Shown piece by piece: positions 17,919 through 26,049 of a stretch of 64,000 nt of DNA. The stretch is taken from positions 367,902 through 431,901 of the forward strand of contig NZ_JAXBME010000003.1 in the NCBI RefSeq assembly GCF_033963835.1, in the 5' to 3' direction. Numbering within the stretch: the first letter of the stretch is position 1; each line of letters opens with the position of its first letter. Below the pieces are notes generated by a model. That model did not search any database. It was not told the origin of the DNA and was given only the letters and a program-made list of their open reading frames with translations. Source of the DNA: Cytobacillus sp. IB215665. GTDB taxonomy: Bacteria > Bacillota > Bacilli > Bacillales > SM2101. The position numbers and the translations under genes are program-made.

Positions 17919-18107
17919 TCAACCAGCTGGGAGTATTTCATCAGCTTTTAATGGTACAATTTTTACCTTTGGTTTATCAATATTGATAATTAAAGAATCT
18001 TCTTTAAGTTCACCATTTGCTGCACTTGCGTTTTGAGTATTTATAGTTAATGCTAAGGTAGCAACTATACATAAAGTCATCGTAAAAAATATCACTTTCT
18101 TAAACAT
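17919..18107 (-). CDS. Secreted signalling pro-peptide (AimP-like), 62 residues
   Basis: It has a classic signal peptide: basic MFKK, hydrophobic VIFFTMTLCIVATLALTI, and a predicted signal peptidase site after NASA. The remaining 33 residues are polar and end KADEILPAG. AimP and Phr pro-peptides share this design, with the active peptide of five to six residues cut from the C-terminus after export and re-imported by the oligopeptide permease. The likely mature signal is therefore within the last six to seven residues (DEILPAG), an inference. It overlaps the 3' end of aimR by 8 bp, and its GGAGGTG ribosome site lies inside the aimR coding sequence, so the two are translationally coupled. Confidence 0.75.
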   Translation of the reverse strand: MFKKVIFFTMTLCIVATLALTINTQNASAANGELKEDSLIINIDKPKVKIVPLKADEILPAG

Positions 18108-19395
18108 AAAGACTTTTCACCTCCGCGTAGTATAATGCATTTACAGGATACTTGTCTTGCCCGAGCTTTAGAAGAGCTTCTTTTGGTAACATCCCAAAAA
18201 ACCTGTCTCCTCCTTGCTTTATATATAGTTCTAACGACATCCAGTGATATTTTGAATCGTCAGTAGCAAGACCTCTCAACCAAAGTCGTTGGGCTCTAGT
18301 TCCTTCTTTATTATCAAGTTGATCTAGAATATGTATAGCTTCTTCATTCCTAGAATGTTTTATTAGCCAATAAGCCTTGTTTTGTTCATGTTCTATTTCT
18401 TCTATCTTTATGTCCATGCTTACATGAATTTTAAAGAATTGAATTTTTTTAACTACTAATAATGCAGCGCTATCCATCCCTATTTTTGTATAAATATCTA
18501 ATGCTTTTTCAAAATACTCTATTGCTTTTTGAGCATTAATATATGCCCAAGTCCATCCCAATGTAACATAGCTATAAGCATTTGTTTTTAAATCTAAAGC
18601 AAATTCTAAGGGTTTATATGAAAAATTTCTAGCTTCCTCAAAATTGCAATTTCTTAAATTTATTGTTTGTTGTAACACATAATACTTAGTTTCTGAGAAA
18701 GACTTGTAATGGGAGTCTTGAATACCATTAATTAATGCTTCGACTCCTACTAGCTCTTTCAGCGATTCAGTAAAGTACTGTAAATCATGATATATGTATG
18801 CAATAAGTATTCGCTTATAAACTGTACTAACTAGATCACTATCAGGTATCTTATAGTTTGCAGCTTCATCACATAATTCTAGTAGCTTGTTTTTTTGTTC
18901 TTCATGGTTATTTTCAGCATTTCTAGGGTCGTTCCAACTTTTCATGCTTTTTTCTAACTCTATTTTTCGCTTGTAATTTATATGAGTTAAGGTTCCGTAT
19001 CGCTTTAAATTCGGATTATTTTGATAGTTTAATGCAATATTCGTTAGTTTCTTAAGTTCCTTAAGATAGTTATTTTGGTCGCAGTACATCATCGCTGACA
19101 TAATCAATTCTGGTTTTTCATCTATCTCCTTAATAAATTTTAGCATAATCTGTTTTTCATGGAAAGTGCCTGCAAGAGTATCAAAGGCTCGTACACAAGC
19201 TAAAACCCAGTAAAACTTAGCAACTTTTTTCCCGTTTAAATACTTATTTAACCACTTTTCTTCTATTAAATCGTTCTCATGTTTATCTTTACCGACCATT
19301 TCTCTAATTTTCACTTGTGTTATCCGATGCTTTAACATCAATTCTTTTAAAATTTGACCAGACGTTAGTTCTCCATTAATCAACGTATTACTCAA
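18100..19395 (-). CDS. aimR: AimR-family (RRNPP) peptide-responsive regulator
   Basis: A 431-residue protein with an N-terminal helix-turn-helix-like region (SGQILKELMLKHRITQVKI, residues about 12-60) followed by tetratricopeptide-type helical repeats to the end. From memory it aligns along its length with the SPbeta arbitrium receptor AimR: SAMMYCDQNNYLKEL matches SALEYADANMFFEI, YSYVTLGWTWAYINAQKAIE matches the FSYLTIGTSLLFSNYELA region, and the C-terminal EAIHILDQLDN ... YHWMSLELYIKQGGDRFFG and LPKEALLKLGQ match AKEVLDKLDLL ... YSSIEYFKKSNDKFLI and LPLLELQKMGE. In phages AimR activates aimX until bound by its peptide. The TTG at 19393-19395 has AGAGGGTG seven bases upstream. No phage genes flank it. 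Confidence 0.88.
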   Translation of the reverse strand: MSNTLINGELTSGQILKELMLKHRITQVKIREMVGKDKHENDLIEEKWLNKYLNGKKVAKFYWVLACVRAFDTLAGTFHEKQIMLKFIKEIDEKPELIMSAMMYCDQNNYLKELKKLTNIALNYQNNPNLKRYGTLTHINYKRKIELEKSMKSWNDPRNAENNHEEQKNKLLELCDEAANYKIPDSDLVSTVYKRILIAYIYHDLQYFTESLKELVGVEALINGIQDSHYKSFSETKYYVLQQTINLRNCNFEEARNFSYKPLEFALDLKTNAYSYVTLGWTWAYINAQKAIEYFEKALDIYTKIGMDSAALLVVKKIQFFKIHVSMDIKIEEIEHEQNKAYWLIKHSRNEEAIHILDQLDNKEGTRAQRLWLRGLATDDSKYHWMSLELYIKQGGDRFFGMLPKEALLKLGQDKYPVNALYYAEVKSLYV

Positions 19396-19427
19396 AACAT
19401 TGCACCCTCTCAAGTCAAAAATTTAAC

Positions 19428-19462
19428 AAGCTAATCTTATCCTTTACTGATAAGATTAGCTT
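19428..19462. promoter_or_regulatory. 14-bp inverted repeat just upstream of aimR
   Basis: AAGCTAATCTTATC (19428-19441) and GATAAGATTAGCTT (19449-19462) form a perfect inverted repeat with a 7-nt spacer, ending 33 bp before the aimR start. In RNA it is a stem followed by GTTAAATTTTTG, so it could be an attenuator; in DNA it is a plausible dimer operator, since AimR binds a long palindrome in phage SPbeta. The two options cannot be separated from sequence. Confidence 0.6.
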
Positions 19463-19727
19463 AGCCGTCGCTTATATAAGGAATATGAAGCTAACTGTGT
19501 TTATAATTGAGTACTTAAATTTTATGTTAAAAATTCATTCATTACATATTATTCTTAAGAGAATATTAATTTTGCTATATATAATAATTCTAGTACACCA
19601 TATAATCCATTGAAAACGTCATATTTTACGCTGAGAGACCATTTTATGTCATTTAGTGAAGGTTTTTATGTTTTTCCTTTGATTTCCTTAAAATATAATC
19701 AATATATTTATTTCCCAGGAGTCAATC

Positions 19728-19870
19728 TTACAAAAGATGTAAATTATGAAGTATAACCCCAACTTGAATACGATGAATATTCAGATCGTTAAATTCCACG
19801 ATTAACTTAACTTCTTCTTTAGCATAAACGGAATTTTTATTAACCTTAATAGGTACAAGGGGTATATTTT
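19728..19870 (-). pseudogene. Decayed gene, C-terminal relic
   Basis: The minus strand reads about 46 codons (NIPLVPIKVNKNSVYAKEE ... VKLIVEFNDLNIHRIQVG ... HNLHLL) preceded directly by a stop. The alternating hydrophobic pattern looks like beta strands of a real protein. No start or ribosome site is present. The family is not recognised. Confidence 0.4.
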
Positions 19871-20121
19871 AAACTTCCTATTTATTTCAATGTTAAACAT
19901 TCGATTTTTCCGATGAATTAAAAAACAAACTTTCACATAGTCTTTTTATGCACTATGTTAGCCTAATGATCGTATTCTATAAGGAAGCTGTTTTGTGTAT
20001 AGTTGGTTGCTTGTTTACAATTAAAACAATTTGTTGAGGTTCGTTGAAATGAAGTACTACAATTGTTAGTTGTAAATTTTTTGTACGCAAAAATAAAACA
20101 TTGAGGAAAAAGGTGAATAGC

Positions 20122-20349
20122 ATGTTCAACAGTCGGTGGCAAAGTCCCCGTTATCAAACACCTCAAAACTATCCATTTAAAAATAATAAATGCTGTGTGT
20201 ATCAAGACAGAAACAACCCCAATGGACCTACATATGGGATTTGTGTTCCCCTATTAGTAAAATGCCATGTAGCTGAAAATGGTTTTGTTAAAGTAGCAGA
20301 ATATGAAGTACCATACAATTGTTTTGGTTGTGTAATGTATGGAAGATAA
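20122..20349 (+). CDS. Small cysteine-rich hypothetical protein
   Basis: A 75-residue protein starting MFNSRWQSPRYQTPQNYPF, with five or six cysteines arranged as CC (near 24), GICVP, KCH and NCFGC. Aromatic residues and proline are abundant, and there is no signal peptide or membrane segment. The ATG at 20122 has AAAAAGGTG six bases upstream; a TTG seven codons earlier is less likely because the ribosome site would lie inside it. The cysteine spacing could bind a metal or cross-link a coat-type protein. The next gene, a PAP2 phosphatase, follows 70 bp downstream on the same strand. Confidence 0.6.
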   Translation: MFNSRWQSPRYQTPQNYPFKNNKCCVYQDRNNPNGPTYGICVPLLVKCHVAENGFVKVAEYEVPYNCFGCVMYGR

Positions 20350-20420
20350 TAAATCTCTTTATTACATGTATATTTCATTAGAGGGAATAGTAAATATATA
20401 TGCTTAATGAGGTGGTTTTT

Positions 20421-20927
20421 TTGACAAACAAATCTTGTAATAGACATTCTTCTTTGTTGGATATACTAATGATTTTCATTTCAAATAACGTGCGTTTTAT
20501 ATTTATTTTCATACTTGGTGTGCTGTGGTTTCGTGATCATTTCAGCAAAAAAATCGTTATAAATTCAGTTGTATCAGTTGTGATCACTTTAATTACGAAC
20601 TCTTTAATAAAGTTATTTGTCTATAAGCCTCGACCTTTTATTTATAACCGTGTAGGAATACTCATACCCTCTAAAAAGGATTCTTCGTTTCCAAGTAAAC
20701 ATACTATTTTAGTATTTGCCGTATCAACTTCTATCCTCCTCTATGAACGAACCCTTGGGTGTCTCATGTTAGGTCTTTCAGTGTTAACAGGTATTTCTCG
20801 CGTATGGGTTGGTCATCATTATCTTTCTGATGTGATTGGAAGTGCATTTATTGGAAGCTTAACAAGCATTATAGTTAACAAAGCTTCTAGGATTTATAAA
20901 CGTTTCATGTACAAAAATTGTTATTGA
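20421..20927 (+). CDS. PAP2 family phosphatase, probable undecaprenyl-diphosphatase (BcrC-like)
   Basis: A membrane protein of about 168 residues with the three PAP2 motifs in order: KPRPF (about residue 69), PSKHT (about 91) and SRVWVGHHYLSDVIGS (about 130-145), which hold the catalytic His/Arg/Asp set. Five or six membrane segments are present. The family dephosphorylates undecaprenyl pyrophosphate outside the membrane, recycling the cell-wall lipid carrier and giving bacitracin tolerance; other lipid phosphates are possible substrates. The TTG at 20421 is chosen because GAGGTGG lies five bases upstream; the in-frame ATG at 20400 precedes that site. Confidence 0.85.
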   Translation: MTNKSCNRHSSLLDILMIFISNNVRFIFIFILGVLWFRDHFSKKIVINSVVSVVITLITNSLIKLFVYKPRPFIYNRVGILIPSKKDSSFPSKHTILVFAVSTSILLYERTLGCLMLGLSVLTGISRVWVGHHYLSDVIGSAFIGSLTSIIVNKASRIYKRFMYKNCY

Positions 20928-20948
20928 GCCATATACTTAGCTTAAAAA

Positions 20949-20981
20949 GAAGATGATTGCTTTAAAAATGCAATCATCTTC
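20949..20981. terminator. Bidirectional terminator between PAP2 and CDF genes
   Basis: GAAGATGATTGC (20949-20960) pairs with GCAATCATCTTC (20970-20981). It lies between convergent genes and is flanked by A- and T-rich sequence on the two sides. Confidence 0.8.
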
Positions 20982-20993
20982 CTTATGCTATTA

Positions 20994-21914
20994 TTAGTTA
21001 CAATGCACTTCTGATGTAGAACAATCTGAATTTAAATGATCAATTTGTATCGTCGTATGGTTAATGTGGTACTTATCTTTTAATAATTTTGTTGCTTCAT
21101 TCAATACCCTCTCATAATTATCACAATCTCCTATTTTAATGTGACAACTTAAAGACAAAAAGTCGGAGCTTATTGCCCACACATGTAAGTCATGAACATC
21201 AATGACATGAGAGATAGACAATAGCTGTTCTTTAATATCCCCTACATCAACCCCTGGAGGGCTACCCTCCATTAATATGTGTAAAGAATCTCTCGTTACC
21301 CTCCATGCGCTTATAATGATAAGAATTGCAACAACAACACTAGCAATTGGATCGGCCAAATTCCAACCAAAGAACATGATAAGTAAGGCAGCTATGATCG
21401 CACCAACTGATCCTAACAAATCCCCTAACACGTGTAAAAATGCACTTCGGATATTTAGATTGTCACTCGTATCCCCTTTTAGAAGAATAAAGGCTACGAT
21501 AATATTTACGAGTAGTCCAATTGATGAAATAATTAGCATACCTTTACTAATTACATGAGGTGGTGCCAAAAGTCTGTTATATGCCTCCCAAAAAATATAA
21601 ATAGATATAATAACTAAAGTAACTCCGTTTAATAGTGCAGCTAATATTTCAAATCGCCTATATCCAAAAGTTTTCTCTAATGTTGGTTGCTTTTCTCCAA
21701 ACTTCATTGCCAAAAAGCTTAACCCTAGTGCTGCTGCGTCACTTAACATATGCCCTGCATCTGATAATAGTGCCAAGCTATTTGTTAGCACTCCTCCGAT
21801 TACTTCTATAATCATATACGTACTAATGATAAAAAAAGATATTTTTAACGTCTTTTTATTTACATTATGCGTGTGACTATGTCCGTGATCATGATGAGCA
21901 TGTGAATGTCCCAT
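20994..21914 (-). CDS. czcD: Cation diffusion facilitator metal exporter (CzcD/ZitB-like)
   Basis: A 306-residue CDF transporter. The N-terminus is a histidine-rich metal-binding stretch (MGHSHAHHDHGHSHTHN); six membrane segments follow, with the zinc-site residues in LLSDAGHMLSDAAAL (segment 2) and LHVLGDLLGSVGAI (segment 5), and a C-terminal cytoplasmic ferredoxin-like domain (VHDLHVWAISSDFLSLSCHI). It exports zinc, cobalt or cadmium in exchange for protons. The ATG at 21912-21914 is chosen because GGGAGGT lies six bases upstream. No ArsR partner is adjacent. Confidence 0.93.
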   Translation of the reverse strand: MGHSHAHHDHGHSHTHNVNKKTLKISFFIISTYMIIEVIGGVLTNSLALLSDAGHMLSDAAALGLSFLAMKFGEKQPTLEKTFGYRRFEILAALLNGVTLVIISIYIFWEAYNRLLAPPHVISKGMLIISSIGLLVNIIVAFILLKGDTSDNLNIRSAFLHVLGDLLGSVGAIIAALLIMFFGWNLADPIASVVVAILIIISAWRVTRDSLHILMEGSPPGVDVGDIKEQLLSISHVIDVHDLHVWAISSDFLSLSCHIKIGDCDNYERVLNEATKLLKDKYHINHTTIQIDHLNSDCSTSEVHCN

Positions 21915-21983
21915 GGCGTTACCTCCCAAAAAGTTTGTGTTAGTATTATTCTTTTCAATTGGCTGTTTTCTCATTAATTGTTG

Positions 21984-22128
21984 CTTTTCGTACTAAGAGC
22001 CAAACACGTACACAACGAGAGTTCGTGGCATCTTTCCTTCTGTACAACAATGACTAACCATGTAAAACCACTTTTTTTTGGTGCTAATTGGATAACAATA
22101 GCAACAAAGTTTACGAAAAGAGCCTTTC
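21984..22128 (-). repeat. Dispersed intergenic repeat copy
   Basis: The ends are GCTTTTCGTACTAAGAGCC and GTTTACGAAAAGAGCCTTT, giving inverted termini TTTTCGTA / TACGAAAA. The internal block GTTCGTGGCATCTTTCCTTC is shared with other copies; the middle is diverged. Confidence 0.75.
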
Positions 22129-22336
22129 AATTATTACTTCATTACACACTTATTTAATATATGATCATTTATTCATATATTAAATATAAAGTCTTCATCT
22201 TTAGAAGTCAATGATTTATTATACAGCTTTAGCGTTTAAATCATATAGTAAGTATATCTTATTACACACGTATGAGACAAAGTTTCATACCATATATATG
22301 AATAAGCTTCTTATTACATTGAAAGGAGTATTCCGT

Positions 22337-22471
22337 ATGCTCGATACGATCGATTGGAAACTTATCTCCTTTGTCTCATATACATTATTCCATGAATACG
22401 TCACTTACATTAGAATTCCACAAATCTGTTATTGGGAAAATGCAAAACAAGACGCTATAAGAAAAGAGTAA
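22337..22471 (+). CDS. 44-residue hypothetical protein
   Basis: The frame begins MLDTIDWKLISFVSYTLFHE and ends NAKQDAIRKE; the first part could be an amphipathic or membrane-associated helix and the tail is charged. A GAAAGGAG ribosome site lies eight to nine bases before the ATG, and a hairpin terminator begins 10 bp after the stop, which together support a real small gene. No family is recognised. A longer in-frame reading starting at 22211 lacks a ribosome site. Confidence 0.6.
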   Translation: MLDTIDWKLISFVSYTLFHEYVTYIRIPQICYWENAKQDAIRKE

Positions 22472-22480
22472 ATAAAGCTC

Positions 22481-22505
22481 AACCACATCACAAGGTGATG
22501 TGGTT
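22481..22505. terminator. Hairpin terminator between two small convergent genes
   Basis: AACCACATCAC (22481-22491) pairs with GTGATGTGGTT (22495-22505) around a 3-nt loop. It sits between the plus-strand 44-residue gene and the minus-strand DUF2639 gene. T-tracts are modest. Confidence 0.65.
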
Positions 22506-22571
22506 AAACATTCTTCACATAACATGTTAATGTTGAAAACGTACTGATTACATCATTGCAGATGTGAAATA

Positions 22572-22727
22572 TTATTTATTTTTTGTTTTATTTATTTGAT
22601 CCAAATATAAGTTACGTAAGGTTGATGTCTTATAAAGCTCTAACCTTCTCATTTCAGTCGGATGGATATTTATCCCCATGTTTTTCAATTGCTTTACGTA
22701 CCAACCTTTTGAACCAGGATATGCCAT
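22572..22727 (-). CDS. YflJ-like small protein (DUF2639)
   Basis: A 51-residue protein beginning MAYPGSKGWYVKQLKNMGI with later LRNLYLDQINKTKNK. The GSKGWYVxxLK start, the central HPTEMRRLELYKTSTLRNLY and the length match the DUF2639/YflJ family of small, basic Bacillaceae proteins of unknown function. The ribosome site AAGGAG is eight bases before the ATG. It overlaps on the opposite strand with meaningless longer frames, which is why it is easily missed. It lies opposite the 44-residue gene, sharing a terminator region. Confidence 0.8.
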   Translation of the reverse strand: MAYPGSKGWYVKQLKNMGINIHPTEMRRLELYKTSTLRNLYLDQINKTKNK

Positions 22728-22872
22728 ACATCATTCTCCTTTCTCCTTATCGCTTGTCCTATATATATGCAACAAGGAACAGGAGAATGACCATCATATT
22801 TTTTTATCATTTTATTTCAGTCGTTTTAGACTATCAGTTGTTAAAGCTTGCTGCATTTCCCTCTAAAATATA

Positions 22873-22986
22873 AGTACGTATACATCTAGTGTTCGTAGCA
22901 TCTTTTCTAATTTAAATTGAAGTCAATTTCACGAAATTATTAATTGCTGTTTTCAATAGCAACACAGTTTAGGAAAAGAGCCTATT
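22873..22986 (-). repeat. Dispersed intergenic repeat, degenerate copy
   Basis: Conserved blocks are GTATACATCTAGTGTTCGTA, GCATCTTTTC, AATAGCAACACAGTTTAGGA and the end AAAAGAGCCT. The middle is short and diverged. Confidence 0.6.
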
Positions 22987-23127
22987 AAAAAGATGGAGTA
23001 AACTCTCGAACACCTTTACTTGAAAATTATATGTATGGAAGTGTTCAAGGTAGATTTTCTTATCAAGTATTAGTTTACACATCACTTGCATAGTTTGTTT
23101 TATCCCTGTTTCCCAGTGTTTTTTACC

Positions 23128-23246
23128 GTAATAATATACACGTACACAACTAGAGTACATAGCATAACGATAACTAAATTATGAAAACAACACTTGAGGA
23201 TCTACTAATTTGGTAACAATAACAACACAGCTTACAACAAGAACTA
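23128..23246 (-). repeat. Dispersed intergenic repeat, degenerate copy
   Basis: Blocks shared with other copies are ATACACGTACACAACTAGAG, a middle AT-rich part and GTAACAATAACAACACAGCT before the usC-type end. It is only 140 bp from the previous copy, so two copies sit in loose tandem. Confidence 0.5.
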
Positions 23247-23678
23247 TTACTTTACTATCATAACAGGACAGTTAGCTCGCTTGGCAACTTTATGGCTCAC
23301 ACTTCCTAATACCATTTCTTGAAATGAATTGAGCCCCCTACTTCCAATAACAACAAGATCAAACTCGCCATTATTCGCATATTTTACTATGCTTGGTCCA
23401 GGTTCGCCGTGAATCATTGTTGTCTTTACTTCCTTGTTCATTATCCGATAACATATATCCTTTGTTGCTTGTAATCTTTCATTTCTTGTTGATTCAATAT
23501 CGGAAGATTCAATGTTTCTTAACGCGTCTGATTTTGCTGTCTCATTGTCCACAATATATAAAATCTCAATTGTTCCGCCTTCAATTTCTTTTGCTAAAAA
23601 TGCTGCTTTTTCTGCCGCACGTATTGCGTGATCAGAACCGTCAGAAGCTAGTAATATTTTTTCAAACAATATATACAC
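23247..23678 (-). CDS. Universal stress protein (UspA family)
   Basis: A 143-residue UspA-fold protein. It starts ILLASDGSDHAIRAAEKAAFLA, typical of the family, and ends with the ATP-binding signature GSRGLNSFQEMVLGSVSHKVA followed by NCPVMIVK (G-2x-G-9x-G-S/T). It is thus expected to bind ATP and form dimers in the cytoplasm; its target is unknown. The start is uncertain: GTG at 23678 is very close to the AAGGG site, and TTG at 23669 has better spacing. It lies 82 bp downstream of the amino-acid ABC operon. Confidence 0.92.
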   Translation of the reverse strand: MYILFEKILLASDGSDHAIRAAEKAAFLAKEIEGGTIEILYIVDNETAKSDALRNIESSDIESTRNERLQATKDICYRIMNKEVKTTMIHGEPGPSIVKYANNGEFDLVVIGSRGLNSFQEMVLGSVSHKVAKRANCPVMIVK

Positions 23679-23760
23679 AACCCTTCACAAATGGATAAGT
23701 TAAGTATATAAGAACAACTTATAGAATAAAAGAAAATAGAGTAGGTTTTTAGTTCCCACT

Positions 23761-24495
23761 CTATTGTATAAGTTGTAAAAATTGTTTAGTACGCTCTTCT
23801 TTTGGTCTACTGAATATTTCTTCAGGTTTGCCAGATTCGATAACCTTGCCGTCATCCATAAAGATGACTTTATCGGCAACCTCTTTTGCAAATCTCATTT
23901 CATGAGTAACTACAACCATCGTCATACCTTCACTAGCTAAATCTTTCATCACCTTAAGGACTTCTTGAACAATTTCTGGGTCCAATGCAGAAGTAGGTTC
24001 ATCAAAAAGCATAACATTGGGCTCCATCGCGAGTGCTCTCGCAATACCTACCCTTTGTTGCTGCCCGCCAGACAGTTGAAATGGATAATAATCTATCTTA
24101 TCAGCTAATCCAACTTTAGTTAGGAGAGATTCGGCTGTTTTTCTCACTTTGTCCTTCCGAAGCCCTTTTACAATGACAGGCCCTTCCATTACATTTTCAA
24201 GTGCTGTTTTGTGCGGAAACAAATTATAGCTTTGAAATACCATGCCTGTATTTTTTCTAAAAGAAGCTATTTGCTTTTGCTTCAACTTGTTAGAAAAATC
24301 TAATGTATCCTCAGCTATTGTTATACGACCCTTAGTCGGAGTTTCTAGTACATTTAAACAACGTAAAAGTGTTGTTTTTCCTGATCCCGATGGACCGACG
24401 ACGACGACAACCTTCCCTTTAGGAATATCTAAATCGATTCCTTTTAACACTTCTAACTGGTCGAATGACTTATATAATCCGCTGATTGAAATCAT
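23761..24495 (-). CDS. Polar amino acid ABC importer, ATPase
   Basis: A 244-residue GlnQ-type ATP-binding protein. It has Walker [10 protein letters not shown] (about residue 34), the Q-loop region [11 protein letters not shown], signature [15 protein letters not shown], Walker [15 protein letters not shown] and the H-loop [12 protein letters not shown]. It is the last gene of a three-gene operon (binding lipoprotein, permease, ATPase), starting 23 bp after the permease, and powers uptake of a polar amino acid such as glutamine, cystine or arginine. The exact substrate is not determinable from sequence. Confidence 0.95.
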   Translation of the reverse strand: MISISGLYKSFDQLEVLKGIDLDIPKGKVVVVVGPSGSGKTTLLRCLNVLETPTKGRITIAEDTLDFSNKLKQKQIASFRKNTGMVFQSYNLFPHKTALENVMEGPVIVKGLRKDKVRKTAESLLTKVGLADKIDYYPFQLSGGQQQRVGIARALAMEPNVMLFDEPTSALDPEIVQEVLKVMKDLASEGMTMVVVTHEMRFAKEVADKVIFMDDGKVIESGKPEEIFSRPKEERTKQFLQLIQ

Positions 24496-24518
24496 CTACT
24501 TTGCCCCTTCTTAATGTA

Positions 24519-25220
24519 TTATCTCACTACATACCTATCTAGCCTGCGCTCTACTCTGTCTTGAATTAATGAAAGAATAAAACAAATGACCCAATATAAT
24601 AGTGCAGCTTCAGTGTATAGCAGTAAAAACTCGTAGTTTGTTGCAGCAATTTCTTGAGCCCTTCGAAACATTTCGGTTACCAAGATTAACGATGCTAGTG
24701 ATGTATCTTTTACAAGACTAATAAATGTATTTGATAATGGTGGAATCGATACTCTTGTAGCTTGGGGTAAAACAATTCTTGTTAATACTCTAGAGTATGA
24801 CATACCAATCGAATACCCAGCTTCCCACTGACCTTTAGGAATAGATAATATTGCTGCGCGAATGATTTCTGATGAATATGCACCTACATTCAATGAAAAG
24901 CCAATAACAGCAGACGGAAATGGGTCAACAATAATCCCAATATTAGGTAAACCGTAAAAGATGATGAATAATTGCACTAAAAGTGGTGTACCTCTTATTA
25001 TCGAAATGTAAATTCGAGCTACAATTTCCAAGACTCTAATATTAGATATTCTCGCTAAGGCTGTAAGGATTGCTAACAAAATTCCGAAAAAAAACGACCA
25101 AAGTGTTAATGGAATCGTAGAATCCAAAGCTCCCTTCACCAATGGGAGAAGGGAACTTTGAGCGATATCTACTATTTTCTCTAATCTTTCTGGATTAGTT
25201 AGAATATTACTTAAGTACAT
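24519..25220 (-). CDS. Polar amino acid ABC importer, permease
   Basis: A permease of about 233 residues with five membrane segments of the His/Glu/Gln/Arg/opine family. The conserved cytoplasmic loop is GMSYSRVLTRIVLPQATRVSIPP, the coupling helix for the ATPase, and RGTPLLVQLFIIFYGLP is typical of the family. ATG at 25220 overlaps the end of the binding-protein gene; GGTG lies a few bases upstream within that gene, so translation is coupled. Confidence 0.93.
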   Translation of the reverse strand: MYLSNILTNPERLEKIVDIAQSSLLPLVKGALDSTIPLTLWSFFFGILLAILTALARISNIRVLEIVARIYISIIRGTPLLVQLFIIFYGLPNIGIIVDPFPSAVIGFSLNVGAYSSEIIRAAILSIPKGQWEAGYSIGMSYSRVLTRIVLPQATRVSIPPLSNTFISLVKDTSLASLILVTEMFRRAQEIAATNYEFLLLYTEAALLYWVICFILSLIQDRVERRLDRYVVR

Positions 25221-26049
25221 TTTCACCAAACCATTTCACTGAAATTCTTTCGTACGAACCATCATCAATCATTTCAGCTAAAGCCTCATTTACTGCTTCG
25301 ACGAGTGTTTCATTCCCTTTTCTAAATGTTAGTCCACTTTCACCAGCGTCTTCAGATGTAGCTACAATTTTGATTGGTGCATCAGGACGTTGCACTTGAA
25401 AATCTAGAACTGAAAGCTTGTCGTTAATCGTTACGTCTACACGTTTAGATGTAATCAGTTCAATTGCTTGGTTAAATCCTTCAACTCCTACAAGTTCTGC
25501 CCCATTTTCCTTTGCAATATCAGCATAATTACTAGTTAATGATTGCGCTGCCTTCAGCCCAGAAATATCAGCAAAGTTAGCTACTGCATCATTATCTTCA
25601 CTCGTTACTAAAACAGCTGCAGATGTAATATAAGGATCAGAGAAATCATACTTTTCTAAGCGATCCTCTCTAATTCCAACTTGATTTGCAATCATATCAA
25701 ATCTTTTTGAATTTAAGCCTTCAAACATAGCATCCCATTGTGTTTCTAAAAATTCTGCTTCCACCTCTAAGCGCTTAGCAACTTCCTTTGCAATCTCTAC
25801 ATCAAAACCTGTTAACTCACCACTATCATCATGAAAAGTAAATGGAGGGTATGTTCCCTCTGTTCCAATCTTTAATACGCCATCTTCTTGGATTTTCTGT
25901 AGAAGGTCGGTTGTTTCTTCATTAGTAGCTTCATTATTTTCTGTATTTCCACTTCCACTCGTTCCTTCATTTTGTTCAGCTGTTCCACATGCAGCTAGAA
26001 CGAGAGTTAGTCCGAATATGAATGTTAATCCTAATATTAGCTTTTTCAT
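25207..26049 (-). CDS. Amino acid ABC importer, solute-binding lipoprotein
   Basis: A 280-residue extracellular binding protein. The N-terminus is a lipoprotein signal peptide ending in the lipobox LVLAACG, followed by a Gly/Asn/Glu-rich linker of about 30 residues. The mature part has the SBP_bac_3 fold: LKIGTEGTYPPFTFHDDSGE, TGFDVEIAKEVAKRLEVEAEF, and WDAMFEGLNSKRFDMIANQV. It would deliver an amino acid to the permease and ATPase encoded just downstream. The ATG at 26047-26049 has GGGGG upstream; an earlier in-frame start would precede the ribosome site. Confidence 0.95.
   Translation of the reverse strand: MKKLILGLTFIFGLTLVLAACGTAEQNEGTSGSGNTENNEATNEETTDLLQKIQEDGVLKIGTEGTYPPFTFHDDSGELTGFDVEIAKEVAKRLEVEAEFLETQWDAMFEGLNSKRFDMIANQVGIREDRLEKYDFSDPYITSAAVLVTSEDNDAVANFADISGLKAAQSLTSNYADIAKENGAELVGVEGFNQAIELITSKRVDVTINDKLSVLDFQVQRPDAPIKIVATSEDAGESGLTFRKGNETLVEAVNEALAEMIDDGSYERISVKWFGENVLK

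Noticed and set aside
19647..19757. Plus-strand 36-codon ORF (MSFSEGFYVFPLISLKYNQY...)
   Set aside because: No ribosome site, and it overlaps a minus-strand coding relic that looks more protein-like.
22583..22873. 96- and 62-codon plus-strand frames
   Set aside because: They overlap the better-supported DUF2639 gene on the opposite strand and lack ribosome sites.
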